From: Arthrobacter sp. YN
Lineage (GTDB): Bacteria > Actinomycetota > Actinomycetes > Actinomycetales > Micrococcaceae
Direction of reading: 5' to 3'
Assembly (NCBI RefSeq): GCF_002224285.1
Contig: NZ_CP022436.1
Coordinates: 620,001-684,000 of the forward strand
Length of the DNA: 64,000 bases
Position 1 is the stretch's first letter; each line of letters opens with the position of its first letter. A model generated the notes under the pieces. It searched no databases and was not told where the DNA came from. It was given only the letters and a program-made list of their open reading frames with translations. A program made the position numbers and the translations under genes. Below, one piece after another: positions 1 through 9,042 of this stretch.

Positions 1-14
1 CAGGACCGGGCAGC

Positions 15-740
15 ATGCGGCGGCGTAGCCCGGCGGGGATGGCGGGTTTGCTGGGTGTACTGATGCTTGGCGCCGCGCCTGCTGCTCCGGCAGCAGCAAC
101 CACTCTTGCCGCCGGCAGCGACCCGTCCGGATGGTTGGAGCTCGACGCCGGTCCGGCCGGGCAGGTGCATCGGCTCACCCCGGGCGGGAGCGCAGATTGG
201 GCGATGGACGTCAATGTCCGCGGTGAGCCTGCCGCCTCCCTCGAAGTGGGACTGAAATCCGAGCCGGCGGCAGCAGATGTGCTGCGGGATTTCCTGAGCG
301 TTGAGCTGCAGTCCTGCTCTGAACCCTGGAGCGGAGGTTCATGCGCCGGCGGCCACCGCGTTTTGATGCACCGGACATCGCTGAGCAGTGTCGGAGGGGT
401 GCGGGTGGACCTCATGGGCCCTGGCAACTCCGAATCGTCCAATGCCCACGTCCTGCTGACGGCAACCCTGGCGGAGGATGTTCCCCGTGAAGTGCAGGGG
501 AGCCGGACGCAGATCGTTGTGGGCTTTCACGGTTCGGGGGACGGGGATGGGGCTGGAGCGGGCGGCGGGGCCGGCTCAGGTGGGAACGCCGGGAGTGGAG
601 GCTTCCCCGGAAACCCAACCGGGCCGTCGTCGGGCGCTCTGCCTGACACCGGGTTTCGGCTGGGAGGCTTCGCGCTCCTTGGTTTCGTTGCGGTCGCGGC
701 CGGTTTTGGGCTGGCCCGGCTGCGGGGTGGTGTGCAGTGA
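15..740 (+). CDS. Cell-wall-anchored surface protein with LPDTG sorting signal
   Basis: This 241-residue protein begins with an arginine-rich start and a hydrophobic signal peptide ending in an Ala-Pro-Ala run (about residues 1-30). It ends with LPDTG, a hydrophobic helix and a positively charged tail (RLRGG), the standard sortase sorting signal. A Gly/Ser-rich spacer precedes LPDTG and would span the cell wall. The central domain contains two cysteines (CSEPWSGGSC) and resembles exported proteins found with SipW-type signal peptidases in Gram-positive bacteria; that family assignment is from memory of sequence style. The ATG has an AGGA about 9 bases upstream, but only 14 bases precede it, so a longer start cannot be excluded. 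It overlaps the next gene by GTGA, so the two are probably translated together. Confidence 0.8.
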   Translation: MRRRSPAGMAGLLGVLMLGAAPAAPAAATTLAAGSDPSGWLELDAGPAGQVHRLTPGGSADWAMDVNVRGEPAASLEVGLKSEPAAADVLRDFLSVELQSCSEPWSGGSCAGGHRVLMHRTSLSSVGGVRVDLMGPGNSESSNAHVLLTATLAEDVPREVQGSRTQIVVGFHGSGDGDGAGAGGGAGSGGNAGSGGFPGNPTGPSSGALPDTGFRLGGFALLGFVAVAAGFGLARLRGGVQ

Positions 741-1267
741 CTGTGGTTAAGCGGGCACGGGCGGGACTGTTGCTGGCGCTGCCTCTTGCCGTGGTGCTTT
801 CGGTGGTGAACCCGCCGTCCGTCACGGAGGCGGCGTGGCAACGGGGACAGTTTTCGGCAGGCAGTTTCGGGACGGTGACTATTCCAGCGCCCACGCTGAA
901 TGGCCAGTGCACCTACGATCCCGGCTTTCTCGGCGTCGGTGCTTTCGTTCGTATTCTCTGGAAACCACCGGCGGGCTACACAGTGGCGAGTGCCGAACTG
1001 CAGGCCTCCACCAGCGGACTGGGATCGGCACTGGCTCCACTGACGGGGTACAACCTGGCCGGTAACACCACAGGGAACGCTACCTCCGGATACATCACGG
1101 AGGTCCAGACGAACCTGTTGGGCGGGCTCATTGGCCTCGGAACGGAGCTTCAAATCGCCATCGTGATCAAGGACCTCGGGTGGACGTCCAAGTCCGCCTC
1201 CGTCGCCTCCAACGCCGGGCTGGTGGGCGGTCTCGGCGGAAACTGCCGGAATCTGCCCGCGGCGTAG
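737..1267 (+). CDS. SipW-dependent-type exported protein
   Basis: The 176-residue product has a basic N-terminus (VKRARAG), a hydrophobic segment (about residues 9-24) and then TEAAWQRGQFSAGSF, which resembles the mature N-terminus of SipW-dependent (camelysin/TasA-like) exported proteins in actinobacteria. The mature part is rich in Gly, Ser, Thr and Ala with two cysteines and no enzyme motif. It has no LPxTG, so it may be the secreted or polymerised partner of the anchored protein encoded just upstream. The GTG start overlaps the upstream TGA stop. A dedicated signal peptidase gene would be expected to the left, outside this window. Confidence 0.7.
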   Translation: MTVVKRARAGLLLALPLAVVLSVVNPPSVTEAAWQRGQFSAGSFGTVTIPAPTLNGQCTYDPGFLGVGAFVRILWKPPAGYTVASAELQASTSGLGSALAPLTGYNLAGNTTGNATSGYITEVQTNLLGGLIGLGTELQIAIVIKDLGWTSKSASVASNAGLVGGLGGNCRNLPAA

Positions 1268-1493
1268 TGTCCGCAGGCCCGCCGAAGTTCCCCTGGGGAA
1301 AACTTCACCCGGCCGCCTTTCACGACACCTTGACACCAGAGAAACCGGCGTCATCGGCTAAACTTGGCTGGTAAGAGCCCCGAACTCTTGCGTATGCCAG
1401 CCCTCATGGCAGGCTGCACCGGTATCGTCGGGGCATTCTCATGTACGGCGCCAATCCATCGCGGCTTGGCCCGAAAGAATGGGGGAGGATCCC
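1268..1493 (+). promoter_or_regulatory. purA upstream region
   Basis: This 226-base gap leads into purA. It has a TTGACA at 1330-1335 and a TAAACT at 1359-1364, but the spacing between them (23 bases) is too long for a standard pair, so the TAAACT would need another -35. No clear terminator for the upstream pair is visible. A strong GGGGGAGG ribosome binding site at 1481-1488 fixes the purA start. Confidence 0.35.
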
Positions 1494-2783
1494 ATGCCCG
1501 CTATCGTGATCGTCGGAGCCCAGTGGGGCGACGAAGGCAAAGGCAAAGCAACCGATCTGCTCGGTGGCCGCGTTGACTACGTGGTCAAGCCCAACGGCGG
1601 TAACAACGCCGGGCACACCGTGGTTGTTGGCGGTGAGAAGTATGAGCTGAAGCTCCTTCCCGCGGGCATCCTGAGCCCCAACGCCATTCCCATTATTGGC
1701 AACGGCTGCGTGGTGAACCTCGAGGCCCTGTTCCAGGAGATCGACGGCCTCGAAGCCCGTGGCGCGGACACGTCCCGCCTGCGCGTCTCGGCCAACGCCC
1801 ACCTGGTTGCTCCGTACCACCAGGTGCTGGACAAGGTAACTGAGCGCTTCCTCGGCAGCCGCGCCATCGGTACTACCGGCCGTGGCATCGGTCCTGCCTA
1901 CATGGACAAGGTGGCCCGCCTGGGCATCCGGGTCCAGGACGTCTTCGACGAGTCCATCCTCCGCCAGAAGGTGGAAGGTTCGCTGCGCCAGAAGAATGAA
2001 CTCCTGGTCAAGGTCTACAACCGCCGGGACATCGTGGTGGACGAGATCGTGGACTACTTCCTCGCCTTCGCCGAGCGCCTGCGCCCGCTGGTCATCGACA
2101 GCACACTTGTCCTCAACAACGCCCTGGATGAGGGCAAGGTTGTGCTCATGGAAGGTGGCCAGGCAACGTTCCTGGACGTCGATCACGGCACCTACCCGTT
2201 CGTCACCTCGTCCAACCCCACGGCAGGTGGCGCATCGGTCGGCTCCGGCATTGGTCCCACCCGCATCTCGCGCTCCATCGGCATCATTAAGGCGTACACC
2301 ACCCGTGTTGGCGCCGGCCCGTTCCCCACGGAACTGTTCGACGAGATGGGCGTGTACCTGCAGAAGACCGGCGGCGAGTTTGGTGTAAACACCGGCCGTC
2401 CCCGCCGTTGCGGTTGGTACGACGCCGTCCTGGCCCGCCACGCTGCACGCGTGAACGGCTTCACGGACTACTTCGTCACCAAGCTGGACGTCCTCACGGG
2501 TATCGAGCAGATCCCGGTTTGCGTTGCCTACGACGTCGACGGCGTCCGCCACGACGAAATGCCCATGACGCAGACCGAGTTCCACCACGCAGTGCCCGTC
2601 TTCGAGTACTTTGACGGCTGGACCGAGGACATTACCGGCGCCCGCACGCTGGAAGACCTCCCGGAGAACGCCCGCAACTACGTGCTGGCCCTGGAGAAGC
2701 TCTCCGGCACACGTTTCTCGGCCATCGGCGTCGGCCCGGACCGCGACCAGACGATCGTTGTTCACGACCTGATCAACGACTAA
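1494..2783 (+). CDS. purA: Adenylosuccinate synthase
   Basis: PurA condenses IMP with aspartate using GTP to make adenylosuccinate, the first committed step to AMP. The N-terminus ([22 protein letters not shown]) is the family's GTP-binding loop, followed by [10 protein letters not shown], the switch segment [14 protein letters not shown] and, near the C-terminus, the [10 protein letters not shown] block. The 429-residue length is normal. I chose the ATG at 1494 over one at 1479 because GGGGGAGG lies 5-6 bases before it and homologues begin [18 protein letters not shown]. The gene is monocistronic and ends just before a strong palindrome. Confidence 0.98.
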   Translation: MPAIVIVGAQWGDEGKGKATDLLGGRVDYVVKPNGGNNAGHTVVVGGEKYELKLLPAGILSPNAIPIIGNGCVVNLEALFQEIDGLEARGADTSRLRVSANAHLVAPYHQVLDKVTERFLGSRAIGTTGRGIGPAYMDKVARLGIRVQDVFDESILRQKVEGSLRQKNELLVKVYNRRDIVVDEIVDYFLAFAERLRPLVIDSTLVLNNALDEGKVVLMEGGQATFLDVDHGTYPFVTSSNPTAGGASVGSGIGPTRISRSIGIIKAYTTRVGAGPFPTELFDEMGVYLQKTGGEFGVNTGRPRRCGWYDAVLARHAARVNGFTDYFVTKLDVLTGIEQIPVCVAYDVDGVRHDEMPMTQTEFHHAVPVFEYFDGWTEDITGARTLEDLPENARNYVLALEKLSGTRFSAIGVGPDRDQTIVVHDLIND

Positions 2784-2796
2784 GTCTTACCCAGTC

Positions 2797-2856
2797 ACGA
2801 CGACGGCGGGTCACCTTGGTTCCTCACGGAACCGAGCGGTGGCCCGCCGTCGTCGT
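2797..2856. terminator. Bidirectional hairpin, ACGACGACGGC repeat family, copy A
   Basis: A perfect 14-bp outer stem (2797-2810 with 2843-2856) starts ACGACGACGGCGGG. Five more pairs follow inward, and an inner stem GGTTCC/GGAACC (2818-2823 with 2828-2833) closes on a TCAC loop. It lies between the convergent purA and DUF2306 genes and even encodes the last residues of the latter. There is no T-tract. The core recurs elsewhere in the window, so it looks like a dispersed repeat serving as a terminator. Confidence 0.75.
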
Positions 2857-3567
2857 CTCAGGCGTGAGCATACGACCGGCTGGGCGGGTGTCGCGGCCGG
2901 ACGCTGCATGGCGTCGTCGAATGGCGTACTCGGCCACCGCCAGGTTGATGACCCAGGACGCGCCCATCAGGACTGCACGCGTGGTCTCGTCGGTGGGGCC
3001 CACCACCAGGATCCACGGCAGCAGCACCAGGGCTTGCGTTCCAGCTCCCAGTGCGATGGCGTAGGCGCGCGTCATCCATGCTCCGTGCGCAGCGAAGTCC
3101 CGTCGGCGAATCGCCAGGATTCCCAGGATGATGCCCCCAACCATGGCGGTACCAAAGATCAGCCGAAGAACCAGCAGTGCCTCACCGTCAGTTTCCGGGA
3201 GGGCGTAGAACACTGACATCCACAGGCCGGACAGGCCGGCGAGCAGGCCTGCCGGAATCAGAATGCGCCCGGATATTTCGTGCCAGGACCGCCTGCCGCG
3301 GCGAAGCCCGGGGACCCGCCTCAGGGTAGGGACGAACTGAAAAGCCCCCAGCAGGCTGTACACCGTCACTGTGACGATGTGCGCTATCACTGGGATGGGC
3401 GAAGCGAAGAACCTGGCGTTCTCCGGAGTGACGGTTGCGCCACCAGTCAGCTGAGTGAGACGCGCCGCGCCGGCGATGACAGGAATGAGACTGAGGGCAA
3501 TCAGCGCCGCGGGCACGAGCCACTTCCTGCGGCGGCTCCGGAAGGATGTGGTGGTTTTCGATCTCAT
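2824..3567 (-). CDS. DUF2306 family membrane protein
   Basis: This 247-residue integral membrane protein has about seven hydrophobic segments and the FAAHGAWMTRAYAIALGAGTQ motif typical of DUF2306. The H-x-W pair and nearby HEISGRI are the conserved features. The family has no well-established function. It is divergent from a TetR regulator, and its promoter region carries two palindromes that would be the regulator's binding sites, so it probably belongs to the same efflux or stress response. Its last dozen codons are made of one arm of the shared hairpin, so the C-terminus has probably been rewritten by that repeat. Confidence 0.8.
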   Translation of the reverse strand: MRSKTTTSFRSRRRKWLVPAALIALSLIPVIAGAARLTQLTGGATVTPENARFFASPIPVIAHIVTVTVYSLLGAFQFVPTLRRVPGLRRGRRSWHEISGRILIPAGLLAGLSGLWMSVFYALPETDGEALLVLRLIFGTAMVGGIILGILAIRRRDFAAHGAWMTRAYAIALGAGTQALVLLPWILVVGPTDETTRAVLMGASWVINLAVAEYAIRRRHAASGRDTRPAGRMLTPETTTAGHRSVP

Positions 3568-3585
3568 GACTCCGCCTCGGGCTAG

Positions 3586-3604
3586 AGGTGTACGGCGTAC
3601 ACCT
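3586..3604. promoter_or_regulatory. TetR operator 1
   Basis: AGGTGTACGGCGTACACCT is a perfect palindrome with 9-base arms around one central base. It lies upstream of the DUF2306 start and is repeated in imperfect form 35 bp away. Palindromes of this size next to a divergent TetR gene are typical TetR-family binding sites. Confidence 0.75.
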
Positions 3605-3615
3605 TCATAGTCGAA

Positions 3616-3644
3616 ACACTAGGTGTACGCTGTATACCTGTCAA
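3616..3644 (-). promoter_or_regulatory. DUF2306 promoter overlapping TetR operator 2
   Basis: On the minus strand TTGACA (3639-3644) and a weak -10, TAGTGT (3616-3621), are separated by exactly 17 bases. That spacer is filled by a second operator, AGGTGTACGCTGTATACCT (3621-3639), which matches operator 1 at most positions. Repressor bound there would block RNA polymerase directly. Confidence 0.55.
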
Positions 3645-3684
3645 GGCCGTGCCCGGACCTTGGCTGGAGGGGAGGGACAAACGC

Positions 3685-4410
3685 ATGATCCAGCTGGCGG
3701 AGGCCGCGCGGCGCGTGCCCTTGAACCGCGCCCGAGTGCTGCAAGCCGCCGTCACGCTCGCTGACGAGGTAGGTCTCGAATCACTGAGCATGCGCCGACT
3801 TGCCCAGGAACTCGGCGTAGTTCCGATGGCGCTCTACAAGCACGTCGCCAACAAGGAAGAACTCCTCGACGGCATGGTGGATACCATCGTGGGGGAGATC
3901 GACCCACCTGTGCCCGATGCTCCATGGAAGACCGTCGTCCGTCTCCGGGTGCTTTCGGCCAGGCGGGCGCTCCTTCGACATCCTTGGGCCCGCCCTGTCA
4001 TCGAATCCCGCACCAACACCACGCCGGCGGTCCTCGGGTATATGGATTCCTTCGTGGGCATGTTCCTGGCGGGCGGATTCTCCGAGGACCTGACGCACCA
4101 CGTGATGCATGCCCTGGGTAGTCGGATGTGGGGGTTTACTCAAGAGGTCTTTGACGACGCGGCTGGGAACGGCGCCAAGGACGAGCCACGTATCACGGCG
4201 GACGCCCAGGCTGCGATGGCCCGGCGCATGGCGGAGACCTACCCCAATCTATTTAGGATCGCTGTGGCGGCAGCGCATGACGACGAGTCCGTGGTGGGGA
4301 CTGGCTGCGACGACCAATTCGAGTTCGAGTTTGCCTTGGACCTGCTTCTTGACGGATTCGAGCGACTCCACGAGCAGAACTGGACATCAGGCGGGGGTAA
4401 GCGCGCATGA
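3685..4410 (+). CDS. TetR/AcrR family transcriptional regulator
   Basis: The 241-residue protein has an N-terminal helix-turn-helix (ARVLQAAVTLADEVG ... SMRRLAQELGVVPMALYKHVANKEELLDGM, about residues 15-62), the signature of TetR regulators. The C-terminal half fits the TetR_C ligand domain of drug-sensing repressors. The ATG at 3685 is preferred to one at 3649 because GGAGGGGAGGG precedes it. The gene overlaps the MFS exporter gene by ATGA, so the regulator and its target form one operon. Two palindromes upstream imply autoregulation and control of the divergent DUF2306 gene. Confidence 0.9.
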   Translation: MIQLAEAARRVPLNRARVLQAAVTLADEVGLESLSMRRLAQELGVVPMALYKHVANKEELLDGMVDTIVGEIDPPVPDAPWKTVVRLRVLSARRALLRHPWARPVIESRTNTTPAVLGYMDSFVGMFLAGGFSEDLTHHVMHALGSRMWGFTQEVFDDAAGNGAKDEPRITADAQAAMARRMAETYPNLFRIAVAAAHDDESVVGTGCDDQFEFEFALDLLLDGFERLHEQNWTSGGGKRA

Positions 4411-5864
4411 GCACAGCTACTGACGAAGGAGTCGGGTTCCGATCCCGGCGGGGACCCATTCTGATTGCACTGATGCTCGCCACGGGCCTGGTGGCGATCG
4501 ATGCCACCATTGTTGCCACGGCGGTGCCGTCAATCGTGGAGGACATCGGCGGTTTTGCCTCGTTCCCGTGGCTCTTTTCTGCGTACCTGTTGGCGCAGGC
4601 GGTCTCGGTTCCCGTCTATGCCAAGCTCTCGGACGTTGTGGGCCGTAAGCCGCTGATCCTGGGCGGGATTGGACTGTTCCTGCTTGGCTCGATTCTCTGC
4701 GGCCTGGCCTGGAGCATGCCGGCGCTTATCGCGTTCCGGGTGCTTCAGGGCCTCGGGGCGGGGGCAGTCCAACCTGTGGCGATCACGATTGCCGGCGATA
4801 TCTACACGCTGGCTGAGCGGGCCAAAGTGCAGGGTTATCTGGCAAGTGTGTGGGCGGTCTCTTCCGTGGTGGGACCAACGCTGGGAGGCGTTTTCGCCTC
4901 CCTGGGAATCTGGCGATGGATCTTCCTCATCAACATCCCGTTGTGCCTTCTGGCTGGTTGGATGCTCCTCCGGACCTTCCACGAGGAAGTGGAGCGGACC
5001 AAACACCGCATCGACTACTTGGGAGCGGGGCTGCTGACGGTTTCGTTGAGCCTGCTCATTCTGGGGGCGCTTCAAGGCGGCCAGGCATGGCCTTGGGACT
5101 CCGCGATCAGCATCTCTGTTTTTGCCGGCGGGGCCTTGTTGTTCGTAGCGTTTCTCTTGGTGGAAAGGAAGGCTGCAGAGCCGATCCTGCCACCTTGGGT
5201 TGTCTCCCGCAGGCTGCTGGCGACGACGGCGATGATCTCTTTCGGCGTTGGTGCCGTCATGCTTGGGCTTACTTCCTACGTCCCAACGTTCCTGGAAGGG
5301 TCCCTGGAAACCTCACCCCTTCTGGCCGGGCTCGCCTTGGCGGCCTTGACCATTGGCTGGCCCATCAGTGCGTCGCAAGCCGGCCGGTTGTATCTGCGCA
5401 TCGGATTTCGGAACACAGGCATCATCGGCATCGTGATCACAGTCATCGGCACGGCTGTCCTTGCCCTCACGGCCTCATCGCCCAGCGTCATCCTGGTGGC
5501 GGTGGCGTGCTTCATCGTTGGGCTCGGACTCGGGCTGGTGGCGACGCCGGGCCTCATTGCCGCGCAAACCAGCGTCGAATGGAACGAACGCGGTGTGGTC
5601 ACTGGTACCAACCTCTTTGCCCGTTCCATCGGCAGTTCCATTGGCGTGGCTGTTTTCGGTGCCATCGCCAACGCTATCTATGCCAACGGCCCCAGTGGCG
5701 GTCCCGATCCGCAAACTACCGTTTCGGCGTCCACTGCGGTATTCGTGGCTGTGCTTGTCAGCGCAGTCCTTACTGTCGTGGCGGTGCTGGCAATGCCTGC
5801 GGAGGGAAAGGGCAACACCACCGAGCCGGTCGCGAAGCCCAGCTCGGAACCCGCGAACGACTAA
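4407..5864 (+). CDS. MFS drug exporter, DHA2 (EmrB/QacA) family
   Basis: The 485-residue protein has about 14 predicted membrane helices. DHA2 hallmarks are the antiporter motif DATIVATAVPSIVEDIGGF in helix 1, motif A KLSDVVGRKPLILGG, and RVLQGLGAGAVQPVAITIAGDIY. Proteins of this family expel drugs, dyes or toxic metabolites using the proton gradient. It is co-translated with the upstream TetR regulator (ATGA overlap), which suggests the exporter is induced by its own substrate. The substrate cannot be read from sequence. Confidence 0.92.
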   Translation: MSTATDEGVGFRSRRGPILIALMLATGLVAIDATIVATAVPSIVEDIGGFASFPWLFSAYLLAQAVSVPVYAKLSDVVGRKPLILGGIGLFLLGSILCGLAWSMPALIAFRVLQGLGAGAVQPVAITIAGDIYTLAERAKVQGYLASVWAVSSVVGPTLGGVFASLGIWRWIFLINIPLCLLAGWMLLRTFHEEVERTKHRIDYLGAGLLTVSLSLLILGALQGGQAWPWDSAISISVFAGGALLFVAFLLVERKAAEPILPPWVVSRRLLATTAMISFGVGAVMLGLTSYVPTFLEGSLETSPLLAGLALAALTIGWPISASQAGRLYLRIGFRNTGIIGIVITVIGTAVLALTASSPSVILVAVACFIVGLGLGLVATPGLIAAQTSVEWNERGVVTGTNLFARSIGSSIGVAVFGAIANAIYANGPSGGPDPQTTVSASTAVFVAVLVSAVLTVVAVLAMPAEGKGNTTEPVAKPSSEPAND

Positions 5865-5874
5865 TCTCGAACAC

Positions 5875-6749
5875 ATGGATGAACTGATCACCGGCACCTT
5901 GGAAAAGTTGTTTGAAGGAACTGTGTGGGCGGAGGGTCCTCTCTGGATTCCGCAGTCGCAGTCCGTTCGTTGGAGCGACATTCCCAACAACAGGATCCTT
6001 GAGTTCTCGCCTGCTACCGGCGCGACGCGCGAGTACGCCGTCGGCGTCGAATACACCAACGGGCGGACGCTGGACCGTGACGGCAGCGTGGTGCAGTGCA
6101 GCCACGGGCGCAGGCGCATTGAGCGGGACCACGACGGCGTGGTGACGCCGATCGTTGAAGCGTTCGGTGAGCATCGGCTCAACTCGCCCAACGATGTTGT
6201 GGTGGCTGGGGATGGGACGGTCTGGTTTACCGACCCTCCCTATGGAATTCTTCCCGGGACGGTGGAAGGGCACGAAGGTGAGCAGGAGTATGGCGGTTGC
6301 TACGTCTTCCGCTTCGACCCGGCCACGGGGGAGCTGACTCCCGTGGTCACGGATCTGGTACACCCCAACGGGCTGGCGTTCTCCCCGGATGAGTCGCTCC
6401 TGTATGTAGCTGACACGGCGGGTCCAGCCCTGGGAGTGCCGTTCCGGATCGCTGTCTACCCAGTTGAGGGTGGCGCATGCGGACAGGGCAGGACTTTCGT
6501 TGAGCTCGGGGACGACGCGGCTTCGGACGGGTTCCGTGTGGACGTAGAGGGCCGGATGTGGACGTCCGCGGGATCGTCAGTGCGCGTGTATGCCCCGAGG
6601 GCACTCTGCTGACCGCCGTCGACGTTCCGGAAAAGGTCTCCAATCTCTGCTTCGGCGGGCCTGATGGGCGCGATCTCTACATCACGGCCACGACGTCCTT
6701 GTATCGACTGCGGACTTCGACGCGGGACACGACGATGAGAGTACCCTGA
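5875..6749 (+). pseudogene. SMP-30/gluconolactonase family protein, frameshifted
   Basis: The reading frame from 5875 encodes a beta-propeller lactonase-like enzyme: the metal-site segments WAEGPLW, NSPNDVVV, VWFTDPPYG, HPNGLAFSPDE and DVEGRMWTSAG are all present. It stops early at 6612 (245 residues). The missing C-terminal blades (PEGTLLTAVDVPEKVSNLCFGG ... LYITATTSLYRL) continue in another frame to 6749. Adding one C to the CCCC run at 6593-6596 restores a 291-residue protein of normal length. This could be a sequencing error or a recent mutation. The family hydrolyses sugar or aromatic lactones. It lies 10 bases after the MFS gene with no obvious ribosome binding site, so coupling is possible. 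Confidence 0.85.
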
Positions 6750-6784
6750 ACACAGCACCCGCCACTGCTATCAAGGGAGTGAAC

Positions 6785-7018
6785 GTGTCAGGCAGCAACC
6801 CCGATCCGTACGAAGACAAGCTCACAGGCTTGGAGCCGGGCGGAGGAGTGCCCCCGGGGGAGACCCCTCCTGGCGAAGCCTCCACCGCCGGACCGCAGGG
6901 CCATGACGAGGGCGGTCCCAGGAAGGGCACGCAGTTCCTGTGGCTGGCAGCCATCGGTGCAGGCGTGTTGCTGACGCTGCTGTTCTTCATCGGCTACATC
7001 GTGGGCTTCTTCGACTAG
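6785..7018 (+). CDS. DUF6480 family small membrane protein
   Basis: The 77-residue protein starts SNPDPYEDKLTGLEPGGGVPPGETPPGEAS and ends with one transmembrane helix (LWLAAIGAGVLLTLLFFIGYIVGFF), the arrangement I know from DUF6480 proteins of actinobacteria. The function is unknown. The GTG at 6785 is preferred over one at 6779 because AAGGGAG lies about 6 bases upstream of it. Confidence 0.75.
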   Translation: MSGSNPDPYEDKLTGLEPGGGVPPGETPPGEASTAGPQGHDEGGPRKGTQFLWLAAIGAGVLLTLLFFIGYIVGFFD

Positions 7019-7058
7019 CGGGGAATCCCGGGAAACGCGTGATGTCGTCCGTCGTAGG

Positions 7059-8965
7059 TCAGAGCGCTGCTGCGTCGCTGGCGATGATCGCGGCGAGCTC
7101 CGCGGGGATGCCGTTCCCTGAAGCGGCCTTGGCATCGGCCTCTACGTCTGCCCAACGTTCGCGGTCCACGTTTTTCATGAGCTTGTCGCGCACCTTGCTG
7201 TCGATACCGTCGGCGATGAGGAGGACGTAAAGTCCGGACTTGCTGGCCTGGACGGTGAAGGTGATGGACGCCGTCGCCTCTCCTCCAGGGCCGCTGGCTG
7301 TGGCGATGAAGGTGTGCTGCCCGGCCGCGAGCGTCAGTGTCTTGACGGCGTCGCCTTCCGCAACCGTTTGCCCATCGAGCTGGATGGCGACATTGTCGGC
7401 GTTGGTGGTTTCCACAGCGGGAGTGACAGTGTCGGCGCGGCTCAGGGTGGCGCCGTCGAGCTTTCCTGCGAAGCGGACGGACGGAGCCTCAGGGGCAGGG
7501 GCGGTGGGGGTGGCGCTCTGGAAGCCCACAAGTGCGCCGGCGCGGTTGGTGATGATGCCATCCACGCCAGCCTCGGTCATATCCTTCCATTGCTGCGGGC
7601 TGTCCACTGTGTAGGGCATCACGGCGATGCCGGCGTCGTGCAGTTCCTTGATGGCATCCGGACGGGCGGCAAGCGCTGACCAACTCGGGTTGTACGTGAC
7701 GGCTCCGAACTGCTTGGCTGCAGCCACGACGTCAGCGTCCAAGGCTCCCCGGAGCAGGCCGAGCCTCAGGGATGGCTCGTACTCTCGCGCGTAGTTCAGA
7801 ACGTTGGTGTCAAAGCTCTGCAGGATGGTCTGCTCCAGCATGCCGCGCTCCTTGAGCATGTCCACCACGCGCTGGACTTCTGAACGGGTTTCCGGGCCTT
7901 TAATCTCAAGCAGCAAGCCGGCGCCCTCGGTATTGGTCTGATCCAGGAACTCAGCAAGGGTGGGAACCTTGGCTCCGGCATAGGCCGGGGAGAACCAAGA
8001 TCCTGCTTCCAGCCCGGCAATGTAGCCGGAGCTCAGGGTAGAGACGTCGCCGGTCCCGGACGTCACGCGATCCACGGTGTTGTCGTGAATGACCACCGGG
8101 ACTCCATCCTGTGTGGTGTTGACGTCCATCTCGATCCAGTCGGCGCCGGCCCGGCCTCCCGAGAGGAGGGCTTGGAGTGTGTTCTCGGGGATGACTGAGG
8201 ACAGCCCCCGGTGGGCGATCACTGCGGGCTGTTCGCCGGGCTTGATCAGCAGGGGTTCGGTCGCAGGCAGTTCGGTGACTTTGATGTCGTCGTAGGAAAC
8301 TGTTGCACCGTTGGCGACGAGGCCAAGAATGCCATTGTCCGTGCGGATCAGACGGTTGGTTTCCATTACTTTTTGGCCGTTGAAGAACCATGCGGCCTTC
8401 TTGCCCCGAACGTCGACGGAAACGCGGACGTCCTTCCCCGTTCCCGCGTCCGAAGGAGCGGCGGCGGTATTGGTGACGTTCCAGGCATTGGAGGCGTTGC
8501 GCTCGGCAAACTCCAGGCCGTTGGTGGCAGTGCTCCCTGAGCGCATGGTCGCAATCCAATAAGGGACGCTGCCATCTGGCTTCATATCCAGTGCCAAGGC
8601 GGACCAGCGCGCAGCGTTGAGCACATTCTCAAAGCGGACCGTTGCTTCAAGCCGGTAGTTGGCCAGGTGCGGCCCGAAGGTGATCCGCGAAAGCTGGTTG
8701 GAGGAGGTGCTGGTTCCGTAGAGTCGGCCGTTCTCCACCTTCCAGGTTCCCTCGACAGCCGTGAAGCCGTCGGGGAGGCCAGTGCCGGAGAAGTCTTGAG
8801 TGTAGGCAGGCGCAGGTTCGACTTGCTGTTCGGGGGACGCCGGGACAGCATTGGCGGGAGCTAGGGGAGAAGCGCTGTGGCCAGCAGTGCTGCTGCCACG
8901 AGACTGGAGCTAAGCCGTTTTGGAGTATTCACCCTCACGACGGTAGGCAGCACGCTTTCCTGCAT
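7059..8965 (-). pseudogene. Secreted glycerophosphodiester phosphodiesterase, frameshifted at its signal peptide
   Basis: The long frame (7059-8738 and open further upstream) has an N-terminal carbohydrate-binding-like jelly-roll domain, then a GDPD catalytic domain (IAHRGLSSVIPENTLQAL ... ADWIEMDVNTTQDGVPVVIHDNTVDR) and a C-terminal Ig-like domain. The HR and E-x-D residues for catalysis and metal binding are intact. Translating upstream in a different frame gives a convincing signal peptide (NTPKRLSSSLVAAALLATALLP, GTG at 8932) that runs into a stop. Adding one base to the G run at 8864-8867 joins it to LAPANAVPASPEQQ in the main frame. The enzyme would release glycerol-3-phosphate from phospholipid headgroups outside the cell. 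The start could also be the ATG at 8965. Confidence 0.85.
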
Positions 8966-9042
8966 GAGGTACAAACGGGGAACTCAGCTTGAACGGACTC
9001 TTAAGAAACCGCTTACGGAGCGCCTGGTGGGAGCTCAACGCA

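Noticed and set aside
1479..1493. Upstream ATG at 1479 as the purA start
   Set aside because: The ribosome binding site GGGGGAGG overlaps and follows it, and homologues start at [10 protein letters not shown].
1404..2765. A 453-codon open frame antisense to purA
   Set aside because: It mirrors purA codon structure in a GC-rich genome, has no ribosome binding site and encodes low-complexity sequence.
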